A stretch of 64,000 nt of DNA from Anaerolineae bacterium (lineage in GTDB: Bacteria > Chloroflexota > Anaerolineae > Aggregatilineales > Aggregatilineaceae). Location of the stretch: contig JAHDLB010000006.1 in assembly GCA_018432315.1 (NCBI GenBank), positions 1 to 64,000 on the forward strand, in the 5' to 3' direction. Below are positions 16,648 through 25,547 of this stretch, one piece after another. A program made the translations under genes and the position numbers. The notes beneath the pieces were generated by a model. The model ran no database searches. It was not told the DNA's origin and saw nothing but the letters and a program-made list of their open reading frames with translations. Positions within the stretch are counted from its first letter, which is position 1. The number at the start of each line of letters is the position of its first letter.

Positions 16648-18513
16648 TCAGCCCACGTTGACCGGCGTCACCGGGGGCGCTTCGACCGGCGGCCCGGCGT
16701 CGATTTCGTCCTCGGCATTCCCGTAGACACAGGCATTGTACGCCCGCCCAATTTCGACGCGAAAATCCACCGCCCGGTTCGGATCGGGCTCTGACACAAC
16801 CTGCGCATCGCTCACCCGAAGCACGCGTTTCAAGTCCTCGAGCGCGCTGCCTTTCGATTGGCCGGTGTAATCGTAGATCACGGTCAGCTCCCGCGCCACG
16901 ACCGACGAATCTTGCACGCGCCGCGCGGCGTACCCTTCCCAGGCCAGCCGGTCGGTCGCCACCAGGTCGAACCCGATGTTCCACAGCGACGCATCGACCA
17001 CGTCGACGCGGACGGCACCCCGCCCCAGCCGGTTGCTCGTCGGCGGCGTGAGGAAGTCTTCGATCAACATCAGCAGTTTTTCGCGGTCGGGCAAAACCAC
17101 ATCGCGCCCATCATCCGGCGTGAGAAACGGGACGAAATGCACGCCTCGCTCGCCGCTGTACCGGGCGATGTTGCTCATATCGAGGCTCACGGCCAGCGGG
17201 ACGAATGACAGCACGTCCGTCAGCGTCATATCCGTCTCGACGACCTGAACCGCTTCAGGCCACAACTGCGTCACCTGGGTGAACAGCCCTTGCTCGCGCG
17301 CCTGGTACCACATCGCGCGGAGCGTATCCATCTGGCGCCGCCCGCGATCGAGATCGCTGGTAGTTACTCGGCTGCGTACATACCACAGCGCCATGTACGG
17401 GTCCAGCGTCTGCCGCCCGATGGGGAGCGTATACTGCTCCCAGCTCTCTTCCAGCGACGGATCCAGTTCCGGATCGATGAGCCGCCAGTCCCGGATAGCG
17501 CAGTCGACGCTGACCTCAAGCCCGCCCAGCTCCTGAACGATCCGCTGGAAATCGTCGAAATCCACGCGCGCGTAATGGTCGATCTCGATCCCGAAATTGT
17601 ACAGGATCGCTTCCTTCATCAGCCCAAATCCGCCGCCGGGGTAGCCGCTGGATTCACCGAGCGCGTATGCCACATTGATCCGGTCCATCGTGTGGTTCGG
17701 GATGTACACGATCAGGTCGCGCGGGACGTGCCACATGGCGACCGAGCCAGCCACCTTGTTGACCGACACCAGAATGATGACATCGGTTCGCCCTACCCCG
17801 CCGCCGCTGGTATCGCTGCCCAACAGCAGAAAATTCACGATGTCGTCACCGTCTTCCATCAGCGGGACGCGCTCGGGCAGCGGCACGATGGGCGTTTGCA
17901 GCGGGGCCGCGTACGTTCCTTCGATGATGTACGTCGGGCTGGGCTCGATCGTCGGGGTATACGTCGCGGTCGGCGTCGGCGTAATACTCGGCGTGAGTGT
18001 GGCCGTCGCGGTGGGTGTCGCCGATGGAAGCGGCGTATCCGAAGCCGTCGGCGTCATCGACGGGCGCGGCGTATTCGTCGGAATCAAGGTCATCGTCACG
18101 CGCGGCGTGTTCGTCGGGATCAGCGTCACAGTCGGCGGCTCCGGCGTCGCGCTGGGCGGTTCGGTGGGAAGTGGCGTCTCGGTTGGCTCCGGCGTGCTGG
18201 TCGGCTCCTCCGTGTCCGTCGGCGTGGCCGTACTCTGCACGATCGCCAGCGCTTCGGTGGGCTGGATGGTGTCTTCCGTATCAAGCGTTCTCTCACCTTC
18301 AGGGCGATTTACCGCCACAACAGCCAGCCGTTGGGCCAGGGCCGTAGCAGTACTCCCCATCACCCGGTCATGCTGTTCGCGGGTATCACGGGCCGCAACC
18401 TGGTCCAGGAGCCCATTCGCCGCGTACACCACGTAACCAACAGTGCCAACGGTCAGTGCCAGGAAGACGAGTCCGCTGGCGATGAAGCGAAATGCTCGCA
18501 GTCCGTAACGCAT
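16648..18513 (-). CDS. LytR-CpsA-Psr family envelope glycopolymer transferase
   Basis: A 621-residue protein. Members of the family attach lipid-linked glycopolymers to the cell wall or other envelope acceptors. The N-terminus has a membrane anchor (about 10-32). An exposed Thr/Pro-rich linker (about 90-200) follows, containing repeats such as LIPTNTPR twice in tandem, a style frequent in Chloroflexota. The catalytic LCP core (about 225-420) shows NFLLLGSD, GRTDVIILVSVN, HVPRDLIV, INVAYALG, GGLEV and YVRSR, including the arginines and aspartates that bind pyrophosphate. A LytR_C domain (about 500-600) closes the protein. It is preceded by a ribosome site GAGAGG. The neighbouring kinase could regulate wall assembly, as in other bacteria, but no direct link is shown. 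Confidence 0.94.
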   Translation of the reverse strand: MRYGLRAFRFIASGLVFLALTVGTVGYVVYAANGLLDQVAARDTREQHDRVMGSTATALAQRLAVVAVNRPEGERTLDTEDTIQPTEALAIVQSTATPTDTEEPTSTPEPTETPLPTEPPSATPEPPTVTLIPTNTPRVTMTLIPTNTPRPSMTPTASDTPLPSATPTATATLTPSITPTPTATYTPTIEPSPTYIIEGTYAAPLQTPIVPLPERVPLMEDGDDIVNFLLLGSDTSGGGVGRTDVIILVSVNKVAGSVAMWHVPRDLIVYIPNHTMDRINVAYALGESSGYPGGGFGLMKEAILYNFGIEIDHYARVDFDDFQRIVQELGGLEVSVDCAIRDWRLIDPELDPSLEESWEQYTLPIGRQTLDPYMALWYVRSRVTTSDLDRGRRQMDTLRAMWYQAREQGLFTQVTQLWPEAVQVVETDMTLTDVLSFVPLAVSLDMSNIARYSGERGVHFVPFLTPDDGRDVVLPDREKLLMLIEDFLTPPTSNRLGRGAVRVDVVDASLWNIGFDLVATDRLAWEGYAARRVQDSSVVARELTVIYDYTGQSKGSALEDLKRVLRVSDAQVVSEPDPNRAVDFRVEIGRAYNACVYGNAEDEIDAGPPVEAPPVTPVNVG

Positions 18514-18555
18514 AGAAACCTCTCAAATACCCCTTGGTTGGTCTTCAAGGTGCGT

Positions 18556-18561
18556 AGTATA
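18556..18561 (-). promoter_or_regulatory. Possible -10 box of the LytR-CpsA-Psr gene
   Basis: On the minus strand TATACT (18561-18556) lies 43 bases upstream of the ATG at 18513. No convincing -35 is seen, so the call rests on the -10 box and its position. Confidence 0.35.
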
Positions 18562-18706
18562 CCCAAATTCCGGAGGAATGCTTGTCCCGTAAGCCCGTTT
18601 TGGCCTACGGCCAGCATACGTCTGGCTCACAATGATCTTTCAGGATAGTCGGAACGTGTTAAAATGCTTACAGAGACTGTGCCACCATCACCAGAAACAG
18701 CATAAC

Positions 18707-19615
18707 GTGAACCAGACAGACACGGCATCGCCCCAACCCACGGTCGCCATCATCGCGGCCTATAACGAAGATCGTTTTGTCGGAAGCGTCGTGATCAAGG
18801 CGCTCCGCCACGTGGATCACGTGATCGTGATCGACGACGGCTCGACCGATCATACTGCTCACGTGGCCGAGAAAGCCGGCGCGCTCGTCATTCGCCACGA
18901 ACGGAACCGGGGTAAGGCGGAAGCGATCAACACCGGCCTGACCCGCGCCCGCGAGATGAACGCCAGCATCGCGGTGTTGATCGACGCCGACGGCCAGCAC
19001 AACCCCGACCAGATCCCGGAGCTGCTGGCGCCCATCCAAAACCAGGACGTCGATCTGGTCGTCGGCTCGCGCTTCCTGGGCGTGCGCAGCCGGATTCCGC
19101 GCTGGCGCATCGTCGGGCAGCACGCGCTCACCGTAGCCACCAACCTCGCCTCCGGAGTCGTCCTGACGGATTCGCAGAGCGGCTTCCGCGCCCTGTCGAA
19201 CAAGGCGCTTCAGGCGCTCGCCTTCCGCCCCGATGGGGGTTTTTCGATCGAATCCGAGATGCAGTTCCTGATCAACAAACACCACCTCTCGGTTAAGGAG
19301 GTGCCCGTTTCCGTGATCTATGCCGAAGGCCCCAAGCGCAACCCGTTCCGGCACGGCTTCCAGGTGCTCAACGGGGTCGTCGCCATGGTCAGCCAGCACC
19401 GCCCCCTGTTTTTCTTCGGCGTAACGGGGGTCCTGCTGCTCACTGTGGGGATTCTGCTGGGTCTGGTGGTGGTCGACCGGTATAACCAGTACCAGAACCT
19501 GGCGGTGGGATACGCGCTGATCAGCATTCTGCTGGCAATCATCGGCATTCAGACGCTTTTCACCGGGATCATTCTGCACTCTCTGCGCGCATTCCTGTCC
19601 GAGAATGGGCGCTGA
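18707..19615 (+). CDS. Family 2 glycosyltransferase with two C-terminal membrane helices
   Basis: A GT-A glycosyltransferase of about 302 residues, related to dolichol-phosphate-mannose synthase-like enzymes, which use a nucleotide-sugar and often a polyprenyl-phosphate acceptor. Motifs: VAIIAAYNE at the start, VIDDGSTD, the metal-binding DADGQH (DxD-type), SRFLG and a DSQSGFRA segment near the acceptor site. Two helices at the end (FFFGVTGVLLLTVGILLGLVV and YALISILLAIIGIQTLF) anchor it to the membrane. I chose GTG 18707. The upstream codons (18632-18706) encode a His-rich stretch unlike the family and overlap a likely -10 box (TAAAAT, 18660-18665). Together with the LCP protein this suggests an envelope polysaccharide context. 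Confidence 0.88.
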   Translation: MNQTDTASPQPTVAIIAAYNEDRFVGSVVIKALRHVDHVIVIDDGSTDHTAHVAEKAGALVIRHERNRGKAEAINTGLTRAREMNASIAVLIDADGQHNPDQIPELLAPIQNQDVDLVVGSRFLGVRSRIPRWRIVGQHALTVATNLASGVVLTDSQSGFRALSNKALQALAFRPDGGFSIESEMQFLINKHHLSVKEVPVSVIYAEGPKRNPFRHGFQVLNGVVAMVSQHRPLFFFGVTGVLLLTVGILLGLVVVDRYNQYQNLAVGYALISILLAIIGIQTLFTGIILHSLRAFLSENGR

Positions 19616-19626
19616 GGATGTGATTC

Positions 19627-20805
19627 ATGCCCACGATTGTCCTTCGCCACGTCACACTCAGAGGAGATCCACAGCATGCCGGCGAGGCCGCCGGTATCCG
19701 TCACGTGGGCGCACTCACCGCCAACGCTAACGGCGCCTTGCGGCACACGGCCCCGATGCATACCCGATCGGAGCAGGCCGAGCGCGAAAACATCATCGAC
19801 GATCTGTCCCTGACCATCCGCAACGGCGAAACGCTCAGTATCCTCGGGCCGTCCGGCTGCGGCAAAACCACCCTGCTGAAGGTCATTGCCGGGCTGATCA
19901 AGCCCGACAGCGGCGAGATTCTCTACGACAGCCGGCCCATTGACGAGACGCCAATGGCCGATCGCGGGATCGGGATGGTGTTCCAGAATTACGCGCTGTA
20001 CCCGCACCTCGAAGCGCGCGACAACATCGGGTTCTACGATCTCATCCGCAAACAGCCCGAAAAGATTCCGGAGCGCATCCGTAACATCGTCGCGATCATG
20101 GGCGTGGAGATCGAGCACTTGCTGAGCCGAAAGCCGCCCACCCTGTCCGGCGGCGAACAGCAGCGTATCGCCATCGCGCGCTGCCTGGCCCGCGACCCGC
20201 AGCTCTTTCTGTTCGACGAGCCGCTTTCCAATCTCGACGCCAAGCTGCGCGTCGAAACGCGAATTCAGCTCAAGCGCCTGCTGCGCCACTACGCCATCAC
20301 CAGCGTTTACGTGACTCACGACCAGAACGAAGCCATCGCCCTGGCCGATCGCATCGCGATCATGAGCGCGGGCAAAATCGTCCAGAGCGGCTCGTACCAG
20401 GCGCTCTACAACACCCCGGCCAACGCCTTCATCGCCCAGTTTTTTGGCAGCCCGGCCATGAATCTGTTTCCTGGGCGCGCGTACGAAGGCACCTGGCGCG
20501 GCAAAGCGTTCGACGTTAGCCCTATCCGCTCCGACCTCAAGTTGGGGCAAGTCGTGCTGCTCGGCATCCGCCCGGAGCACATCACCCTGGCCGGCTCCGA
20601 TGCCGGAATCCCGGCGGATGTCGAGCTGGTCGAGCCCGTACTCACCCAGCAGCGACAGCTCGTATACATGCGAATCGCTGGGCAGCGCTGCATCGCGAGC
20701 ATTCCGGTTTCGGTCGAGATTCGCCCCCACCAACGGATTTACGTCCAGATCGCGCAGCACAACGTCCACCTGTTCGACCAGCAGACTGGCAGGCGCATCG
20801 GCTAG
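19627..20805 (+). CDS. MalK/UgpC-type ABC transporter ATPase with an N-terminal insertion
   Basis: A 392-residue ATPase of carbohydrate-type ABC importers. Motifs: Walker A GPSGCGKT, Q-loop FQNYALYPHL, signature LSGGEQQR, Walker B LFLFDEP, D-loop SNLDAK and H-loop VTHD. A C-terminal TOBE/OB region (about 280-390) is as in MalK. Oddly, about 40 residues (13-55, Ala/His-rich) lie between the first strand and Walker A, where MalK proteins have about 10-20. No permease or binding protein is adjacent. It follows the glycosyltransferase by 11 bases and may be co-transcribed with it. It may energise a transporter encoded elsewhere, or form part of a polysaccharide exporter; the MalK-like TOBE region favours the former. 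Confidence 0.9.
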   Translation: MPTIVLRHVTLRGDPQHAGEAAGIRHVGALTANANGALRHTAPMHTRSEQAERENIIDDLSLTIRNGETLSILGPSGCGKTTLLKVIAGLIKPDSGEILYDSRPIDETPMADRGIGMVFQNYALYPHLEARDNIGFYDLIRKQPEKIPERIRNIVAIMGVEIEHLLSRKPPTLSGGEQQRIAIARCLARDPQLFLFDEPLSNLDAKLRVETRIQLKRLLRHYAITSVYVTHDQNEAIALADRIAIMSAGKIVQSGSYQALYNTPANAFIAQFFGSPAMNLFPGRAYEGTWRGKAFDVSPIRSDLKLGQVVLLGIRPEHITLAGSDAGIPADVELVEPVLTQQRQLVYMRIAGQRCIASIPVSVEIRPHQRIYVQIAQHNVHLFDQQTGRRIG

Positions 20806-20816
20806 ACCGGCCCGAT

Positions 20817-23800
20817 TCACTCGTAACGCAGCACGTTCATGGGCTTTTCGGTCGCCGCGTTCCACGCCGACAAAATGGCCGCGCCAACCGCCACTCCAAT
20901 CGACATCAACAGCAGCCAGCCCATCGTCGCCACATCGATCGCGTCGCGCAGTTCTCCGGGGCTTTCGCTCGCCAGCACCAGCACGACCGTAATCACGAAC
21001 CCCACGCCCACACCGATCGCCCCCGCCAACAGGCCGATCAGCCCGTTTTCGATGATGAGCATTCCGAGCACGCGCCGCCCCTTCAGCCCCACCGCTTTCA
21101 TGACTCCGATCTGGCGCCGGCGTTCCTGTGTTGCCAGCGCGACGGTATTCGCGATGATCGCCGTACCCGCAACCAGCGCCAGCCACGCGACCAGCGTGGG
21201 AATGGCCTTCAGTTGATCGATCAGGTTCTCGATCAACTGCGTCAGCGCGCCCAGCTCGAACGCGACCGTGCCCGGCACATCCGCCACGCGCGCCAACACG
21301 CCGCCCATCAACTCCTCATCGGACTCGTCGACTGTCGCCACCGTGACGACGTAAAACGGCATCACTCCTTCGTCCGAGAGAGTCCGGGGCGGCACCACGA
21401 ACTGGTCGCCGTAATCGTCCAGTCCGCTGCGTTCCGAGTTGCGCGAGATGACGCCGACCACCGTGAACCGGATCAACCTGTCGTCCTGCTCACCGGGCTG
21501 GTTCTCGAACAGGTACAACAGCCGGTCACCAGTGGTGATCCCCATCTCTTCGGTGAAGAAGGACTCGCGGATCACCATTCGGTGCGTCCCCACGTCGTCC
21601 TCGTTCAGAATGCGTCCCGACTTCATGCGATAGTCAGGCAGATCCTCCAGCCGGGCGCGCTCAGAGAGCATGGTCGTCACGCCCGTTTCCACCCGTTCGA
21701 AATTGCTGTTCTCGCCCCTGTCTTCTTCGTGCATCTCCGAGAATCTGGCGCGCTCGACCCTCTCGCCGTTGATCTCCAGCAGCGTGCCCCGGTACGTCGT
21801 GAATTGGGCGAATCGCTCGACGCCCGGCGCCTCCTCGAGCGTGGTTCGGACGGCGTCGCCCTGGTCCGCCTGCCGCGCGATGATCAACAGATTGCCCTCG
21901 GCGCCTTCACCGAGCTGTCCCTCCAACAGGCGCGTCGCTGCGTTGGTTGACAGCGCCACGATGCTCAACCCCGCGATCCCCACGCTCAACCCCAGCAACG
22001 TCGACGCGACGCGGCTCCGGCGCCCGGACATTTCCCGCAGGATCAGGCGCGCATCCACGTGATACCGCCGCCCAAACCCCCACCACAGCGCCGCCGTGCC
22101 CACGAGCCACGCGGCCACAAGCCCACCATTCGCCCGCTCACCCCCCAGAATGACCAACAGGGTCCCGGCTGCCAGGGCGATCACGACGATCAGCACGTAG
22201 CCGGCTCGCGCTTTGTCCGTTCGCGGACCGTTTTCGCGCGCCACGACAGGCTCCCGCGGGCGCGCCCCATCCTGCAACCGTCCACGCGTGACGAAAACTG
22301 CCAGGATGACGGTCCCCGCCAGCGTCACCAGTATCATTTGCCCGCGCGAAGCAGCCAGCAGCGCCCCGCCCAGGATCATCCCGACCAGCGTCAGGCTCGA
22401 CAACCCGATCAGCGCGCCGGACGGCAGCTTTCCGGCGGCCCACACCACGAGCCAGTACCCGACGAAGACGCCGCTCAGAATGACCAACGCGCCCTCGACC
22501 AGCACAACCCCGGTCGCCATCTCCGAGAGGCGTATCCACAGCGTCGTGTCTCCGAGAGCCTGTTCCATCCCATACCCGATCAGCGCGCCGACACCACCTC
22601 CGACGGTCGCCCCCAGCGATCCCAGGCCGATGATTCCGCCCAGATTGCGCCCCGCAATCCGCACGAGCGCCGCCACGAACAGCGCGATCGCCGTCCATCC
22701 GATCACCGAGCCCATGGCATTCCGTTGCCACGCGTGGACGATGTTCCCCGGCGGTTTTTCCGTTCCCCATCCGAAGGGGAGCCACACCTCGCTCACGACA
22801 AGCAGGACCACCGACGCCAACACAGCGCCCACCGCCAGCGCCCCATATAGTAGCACACCCTGGCGAAGGCCCCGCACGCCGGACGTAACGGCAGCCCGCC
22901 CCCGCGCCATCCGGTCGGCGGAGCGCACGCGGCCCAGCGGGACGATGCTCACCAGCCGCCCGGCCCAGTCCACCAGCCAGTGATCGAGCTGCTCGAACCG
23001 GCGCGACAGGCGAAATATGTAGTGATCGGGGAGCGGCTTACCCAGCCGGGTGTTCGCGGTAATCACGCCGCCGAACAGCCCCGCCAGCGCGCCACCGCCG
23101 GCCAGCATAATCACCGGGCTGATCGTCAGCGCGTCGTTCACAACCGACCCCGCCAACAGCCCCAGCACGACAATCATCACGATCAGGGTCAGCAGCACCT
23201 GGATCAGCCCGGCGGCGGGCATCTGCGCTTCGTTGGGTCGCAGCACGATAGCGGGCCTCACCTGGCCGGCGACCAGTGTCGGCAGAAACCCAAACAGGCC
23301 CGTCACCACCAGCCCGAGGAATATCCCGCTGGTCACAGCCTCCGGGTACAACCGCCAGTTCAGCGACAGCGCAAAGGCTGTCTCGCCCACCCCTTTGACC
23401 GTATAGCTCAGGGCCACCCCAACGATTACCCCCAGGATCGACCCGACCAGCCCCATCAGCAGCGCCTCGATCAGAAACAACTGCGTGACCCGGTACGCCT
23501 TCAGTCCCAGTGTTTTGAGGACGGCAATCTCTACAGTGCGCCGGCTCACCACGACCAGCATCGTGTTGACGATCCCGATCCCGCCGATCAATAGCGACGA
23601 CAGCCCCATCGCGAGGATCATGTCGTCGATGACTCCGGCAGTCTCCGAGTTTTGTTCTTCCAGTTCGGGAACGGTCGCCCGGTTCAGCTCCTGGCCGATG
23701 TCTGTGTCGCCCTCCGTGTGCCTCTCCAGGAACGCGATCAGGCTGTCCTCGACCCGGCTGATGTCTCTTCCCAGCGGGATTTTCAGGAGGACCTGATCGG

Positions 23801-24635
23801 GCAGCGCCGGCTCGCCCACCAAGGGGAGCGCGTCGATTGGCACGTAGATGTAATCAAGGAACGCGGTTCGCGGGGCCGTTAACAGCGTTTCCGACGCGGC
23901 GGGGACGATTCCCTCTACGACGAACAACGTCTCCGATGCCCCCAGGCGCAGCACGTCACCGACCTTGAGGCCCATCCCCGTGCTTCGCGTGAGCTTCGAC
24001 GAAATCGCCACCGGGACCAGGTGCGCAGCCGTGCCGGACGCGTACGCCGGCCACCCCATTCCCTGCCCCGTCATCCCGCTCGGAAGCGCGCTCGCGCCAA
24101 TCGCGCCCAGCCCGGGGAGCAGCCCCCTGGACAGCATCCCCACCTCGCTCCCGCTCCCACCTAATACCTGGACGAGCGCAGCGCCTGGGGGCTCGTTCAG
24201 GGTGATCGTGTTATAGAACGGGTACGTTTCCGGATCGATGTACAGGGCCAGAACGGCTCCCACCGCGTCGATCTCGCCGCCGGACACTCTCCGGATCTGG
24301 GCCAGCGACCCCATACGCGCTTCGCTCACGTCCACGTCCTCGCGCGCGGCCCACTCCCGAATAAGGTTTACGGTGTCGCGGCTGAATACCGGTTCGCCTT
24401 GCGGGGACAGCTCGACCAGCTCCGGGACGCCGCGCGATGCATACAGGCGGATATCACCCCGGTTGAGTTCCGCGAGATTCGTGGTGAGCTCGTCCCTCAC
24501 CATGAGCGAGATCGTTCGCAGCGCTACCACGGCTGCCACCCCGGTCGCGACGCAGACCAGCGCGAACATCGTGCGCGAGCGGTTGCGCCACATATCGCGC
24601 AGGGAGTGCTGGAGAAAGAAGCGAAGCAGTTTCAT
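20817..24635 (-). CDS. Giant MacB/FtsX-type ABC permease (two FtsX units in one chain)
   Basis: A 1272-residue membrane protein. The first unit has a membrane anchor (about 17-38), a MacB-type periplasmic core (about 40-330) and an FtsX helix bundle (about 335-470) with the conserved RRTVEIAVLKTLGLKAYRV loop. A long central block (about 485-850) contains some eight to ten extra hydrophobic helices. A second unit follows, with an anchor near 890-915 (STLLGLSVGIAGLSIVALSTN), a second periplasmic core and a final FtsX bundle with RRQIGVMKAVGLKGRRV, ending MNVLRYE. One chain could therefore replace the usual permease dimer. The ATPase gene overlaps its start by four bases. Lipoprotein or lipid extraction, or peptide export, is the general role of the family; the cargo is unknown. 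Confidence 0.92.
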   Translation of the reverse strand: MKLLRFFLQHSLRDMWRNRSRTMFALVCVATGVAAVVALRTISLMVRDELTTNLAELNRGDIRLYASRGVPELVELSPQGEPVFSRDTVNLIREWAAREDVDVSEARMGSLAQIRRVSGGEIDAVGAVLALYIDPETYPFYNTITLNEPPGAALVQVLGGSGSEVGMLSRGLLPGLGAIGASALPSGMTGQGMGWPAYASGTAAHLVPVAISSKLTRSTGMGLKVGDVLRLGASETLFVVEGIVPAASETLLTAPRTAFLDYIYVPIDALPLVGEPALPDQVLLKIPLGRDISRVEDSLIAFLERHTEGDTDIGQELNRATVPELEEQNSETAGVIDDMILAMGLSSLLIGGIGIVNTMLVVVSRRTVEIAVLKTLGLKAYRVTQLFLIEALLMGLVGSILGVIVGVALSYTVKGVGETAFALSLNWRLYPEAVTSGIFLGLVVTGLFGFLPTLVAGQVRPAIVLRPNEAQMPAAGLIQVLLTLIVMIVVLGLLAGSVVNDALTISPVIMLAGGGALAGLFGGVITANTRLGKPLPDHYIFRLSRRFEQLDHWLVDWAGRLVSIVPLGRVRSADRMARGRAAVTSGVRGLRQGVLLYGALAVGAVLASVVLLVVSEVWLPFGWGTEKPPGNIVHAWQRNAMGSVIGWTAIALFVAALVRIAGRNLGGIIGLGSLGATVGGGVGALIGYGMEQALGDTTLWIRLSEMATGVVLVEGALVILSGVFVGYWLVVWAAGKLPSGALIGLSSLTLVGMILGGALLAASRGQMILVTLAGTVILAVFVTRGRLQDGARPREPVVARENGPRTDKARAGYVLIVVIALAAGTLLVILGGERANGGLVAAWLVGTAALWWGFGRRYHVDARLILREMSGRRSRVASTLLGLSVGIAGLSIVALSTNAATRLLEGQLGEGAEGNLLIIARQADQGDAVRTTLEEAPGVERFAQFTTYRGTLLEINGERVERARFSEMHEEDRGENSNFERVETGVTTMLSERARLEDLPDYRMKSGRILNEDDVGTHRMVIRESFFTEEMGITTGDRLLYLFENQPGEQDDRLIRFTVVGVISRNSERSGLDDYGDQFVVPPRTLSDEGVMPFYVVTVATVDESDEELMGGVLARVADVPGTVAFELGALTQLIENLIDQLKAIPTLVAWLALVAGTAIIANTVALATQERRRQIGVMKAVGLKGRRVLGMLIIENGLIGLLAGAIGVGVGFVITVVLVLASESPGELRDAIDVATMGWLLLMSIGVAVGAAILSAWNAATEKPMNVLRYE

Positions 24636-25342
24636 GCGCGCGCCGCCTCATCTGCGAGCCGCCCGTCACTCAAATGCAGCACGCGGTCCATCCGGGCGGC
24701 CAGCTCGCGATCATGGGTCACCAGCACGACCGTCGTGCCGGTGCCACGCCACACATCGCGCAGCGCCTCGAGGACCACTTCCGACGCCTCCGAATCGAGA
24801 TTCCCGGTAGGCTCGTCGGCTAGCAGCAGCGGCGGATTGTTGGCGAGCGCCCGCGCGATGGCGACGCGCTGCTGTTGGCCGCCGGAGAGTTCCATCGGGC
24901 GGTGATTCAGCCGGTCCTGCAGACCGAGCAGCGACAGAAGCTCGCGCGCGCGTTTCTCCGGGTCGTACTTTGGGTGCTGGGCGAACTGAATGGGGAGTGC
25001 CACGTTTTCCAGCGCGGTAAGCGTCGGGATCAGGTTGAAGAACTGGAAGACAAACCCGATCTTCTCGTTTCGCACTTCGGTCAGGCGCCCTTCGCTCATG
25101 TGGGTGATATCGACGCCGTCGATCTCCACGTGCCCGGTCGTCGGCGAGTCCAGCCCGCCGATCAGCCCCAGCAGCGTGCTCTTCCCGCTCCCCGACGGTC
25201 CCACGATCCCGACCATCTCGTTTTCGTAGATCTCCAGGTCGATGCCCCGCACCGCATGGACAACCACCGCGCCCAATGGCAGGTCCTTGGTCAGCCCGGT
25301 TGCGCGCAGCACGATCCGTCGCTCTTCGTTATTCGTCTTCAT
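24632..25342 (-). CDS. LolD/MacB-type ABC transporter ATPase
   Basis: A 236-residue ATPase that powers the large permease encoded directly downstream. Motifs: Walker [10 protein letters not shown], the MacB-family Q-loop segment [18 protein letters not shown], signature LSGGQQQR, Walker B LLLADEP followed by TGNLDS, and H-loop VTHD. TGNLDS together with FQFFNL is diagnostic of the MacB/LolD/FtsE group. The stop overlaps the permease ATG (ATGA-type, 24632-24635). A ten-base direct repeat, GAAGACGAAT, spans the start codon and offers no second in-frame start. Translation from ATG 25342 gives a normal N-terminus. Confidence 0.95.
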   Translation of the reverse strand: MKTNNEERRIVLRATGLTKDLPLGAVVVHAVRGIDLEIYENEMVGIVGPSGSGKSTLLGLIGGLDSPTTGHVEIDGVDITHMSEGRLTEVRNEKIGFVFQFFNLIPTLTALENVALPIQFAQHPKYDPEKRARELLSLLGLQDRLNHRPMELSGGQQQRVAIARALANNPPLLLADEPTGNLDSEASEVVLEALRDVWRGTGTTVVLVTHDRELAARMDRVLHLSDGRLADEAARA

Positions 25343-25480
25343 TCGTCTTCACCACGTTTTCCCGCTCCACAATCTCAACACGCGCGAATCTCTCCTTTCG
25401 ATCATACACCGTTCGGGCCGCACCACCTCACACAAAACCACCTATTCCCTTACGTCACGCTTGCACGTGCCTCGAAACCG

Positions 25481-25509
25481 TTGACCATCAACCGGTTCGT
25501 TGATATGCT
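25481..25509 (+). promoter_or_regulatory. Promoter of the L,D-transpeptidase gene
   Basis: The -35 TTGACC (25481-25486) and -10 TATGCT (25504-25509) have a 17-base spacer and an extended TGA element. The expected start near 25516 supports translation from ATG 25548 rather than from the in-frame ATG-like start at 25500. Confidence 0.65.
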
Positions 25510-25547
25510 TTATCGAGACAGTTTCGAAAACGAGGGATCGAACCACC

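Noticed and set aside
17290-18648. A 452-codon plus-strand frame opposite the LCP gene
   Set aside because: Its Arg/Gly-rich content is simply the reverse reading of the Thr/Pro repeat linker.
25325-25360. Ten-base tandem repeat (GAAGACGAAT) across the LolD-type ATPase start
   Set aside because: There are only two copies and no second in-frame start codon with a ribosome site. It is too short to call a functional repeat.
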